Shown here: positions 20,733 through 21,085 of the stretch, piece by piece
Position numbering within the stretch: the first letter of the stretch is position 1
How the letters are laid out: each line of letters starts with the position of its first letter
DNA from: CAYLNG01 sp964497855
GTDB taxonomy: Bacteria > Verrucomicrobiota > Kiritimatiellia > SS1-B-03-39 > UBA6053
Assembly (NCBI GenBank): GCA_964497855.1
Contig: CAZCFM010000062.1
Span: 1 to 21,085, forward strand
Length of the DNA stretch: 21,085 bases
Direction: 5' to 3'
Notes under the pieces: generated by a model
Databases searched by the model: none
The model's input: only the letters and a program-made list of their open reading frames with translations
Told to the model about the DNA's origin: nothing
Program-made: the position numbers and the translations under genes

Positions 20733-20917
20733 TCATTCGCAGGGAAAGAGAGTCCTCCATATGTCCAGATAGAGCGTGGCGGACCATCCGTAATCGTGAA
20801 TCACCTGATGCGGATGGATTCCTGGACTGCATTTGGTTTTGCGCAACAGACGATCCGCATCCTGGCCGTGGCCGTAGCGACGGAGCCCGTGGGCGATCAT
20901 CCAGTTGTAATTGACCC
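20733..20917 (-). pseudogene. C-terminal remnant of a glycosidase-like gene
   Basis: About 61 residues in one frame resemble the end of six-hairpin (alpha/alpha)6 glycosidases such as the GH63/MGH1/trehalase-like group: VNYNWMIAHGLRRYGHGQDA, then a conserved-looking YGWSATLYLDIW shortly before the stop. The upstream part of any such gene is absent: immediately before this segment, in the same reading frame, lies the inverted dispersed repeat 20918-20969. The stretch between LRKT and YGWSA is also shorter than the roughly 30-40 residues I would expect. I therefore read it as a truncated remnant; the chance open frame to 21083 is repeat and unknown DNA. The family assignment is by eye and tentative. 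Confidence 0.45.
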
Positions 20918-20969
20918 CAGACCTCAGTTTAGAACCCCCAATTGCATTTTGGATCCCAAGTTCAAATGT
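20918..20969 (-). repeat. Dispersed repeat, partial copy 3 (inverted)
   Basis: The reverse complement matches the right-hand part of the other two copies (84-136 and 1276-1328). It begins ACATTTGAA, has GATCC at the same offset, and ends AAACTGAGGTCTG, identical there to copy 2. The length differs by one base. The left part of the element (before ACATTTGAA) is not shared. Confidence 0.65.
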
Positions 20970-21085
20970 TGCTTCTCCGAGCGGGATGAGGGGACATGCG
21001 GCAAGGGAGTTGCCAGGGCGATGAGTGAGGATTCGATGCCAGGGCAATCCCCAGCGGGCGGCGGCTTCAGCCGCTGGTCGCAACA
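20970..21085. other. Right-edge non-coding stretch with small repeats
   Basis: No gene is supported here. GCGGCTTCAGCCGC (21061-21074) is a 6-bp-stem hairpin inside a longer imperfect one (CCAGCGG 21051-21057 with CCGCTGG 21071-21077). TGCCAGGGC occurs twice (21011-21019 and 21037-21045). The stretch may be the unshared left part of repeat copy 3, cut by the window edge. Confidence 0.35.

Noticed and set aside
19379..20914. 511-codon open frame on the plus strand
   Set aside because: Antisense to asd and partly to the regulator; the asd frame has catalytic residues and full family length.
20733..21083. A complete 116-residue gene
   Set aside because: Its first half is the inverted dispersed repeat plus unknown DNA; only the last ~61 residues resemble a protein family.

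Overview
The window is a GC-rich, gene-dense piece of a Gram-negative bacterial chromosome. Several traits fit the PVC group (Verrucomicrobiota, Kiritimatiellota, Lentisphaerota): an AraC-type regulator with a sugar-binding periplasmic-type domain (XylR-like), a TPR-TPR-ExbB-ExbD-ExbD operon, and a giant secreted protein built of DUF11, SdrD-B, choice-of-anchor A and CARDB domains. Taxonomy is an inference; there is no marker gene. Two runs of exactly 100 N (2592-2691 and 10920-11019) lie inside genes, so this is a draft or metagenome scaffold.

Layout. Positions 1-1330 are an AT-richer accessory stretch holding two small unknown genes (236-595, three membrane segments; 666-887, soluble), two copies of a ~122-bp dispersed repeat (14-136 and 1207-1328) and a 264-bp structure with 38-bp inverted terminal arms (935-1198). 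Next is a minus-strand penicillin-binding protein 1C (1389-2897) whose glycosyltransferase domain is lost in an N gap, divergent from a PHP-family histidinol-phosphatase (2976-3821) and a Tat-exported Mn-type superoxide dismutase (3855-4586).

Positions 4659-10079 form a compact plus-strand operon: a 963-residue TPR protein, a smaller TPR protein, ExbB, and two different ExbD proteins. ExbB and ExbD form a proton-driven inner-membrane motor, and the exported TPR proteins are plausible periplasmic partners. No TonB is present. The operon ends three bases from a convergent minus-strand pair, a Rieske [2Fe-2S] protein translationally coupled to a SufS-type cysteine desulfurase (also broken by an N gap).

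Positions 11640-18179 encode one 2179-residue secreted multidomain surface-type protein. Its upstream region carries four TTACAAA-like heptamers at an exact 9-bp period just before a possible -10 box. The choice-of-anchor A domain appears to be inserted inside another beta-sandwich repeat.

The right end carries a XylR-like regulator (18229-19356) and aspartate-semialdehyde dehydrogenase (19502-20608), both on the minus strand. It ends with a glycosidase-like C-terminal remnant (20733-20917) that abuts a third, inverted copy of the right part of the dispersed repeat. No tRNA, rRNA, CRISPR array or transposase was recognised.
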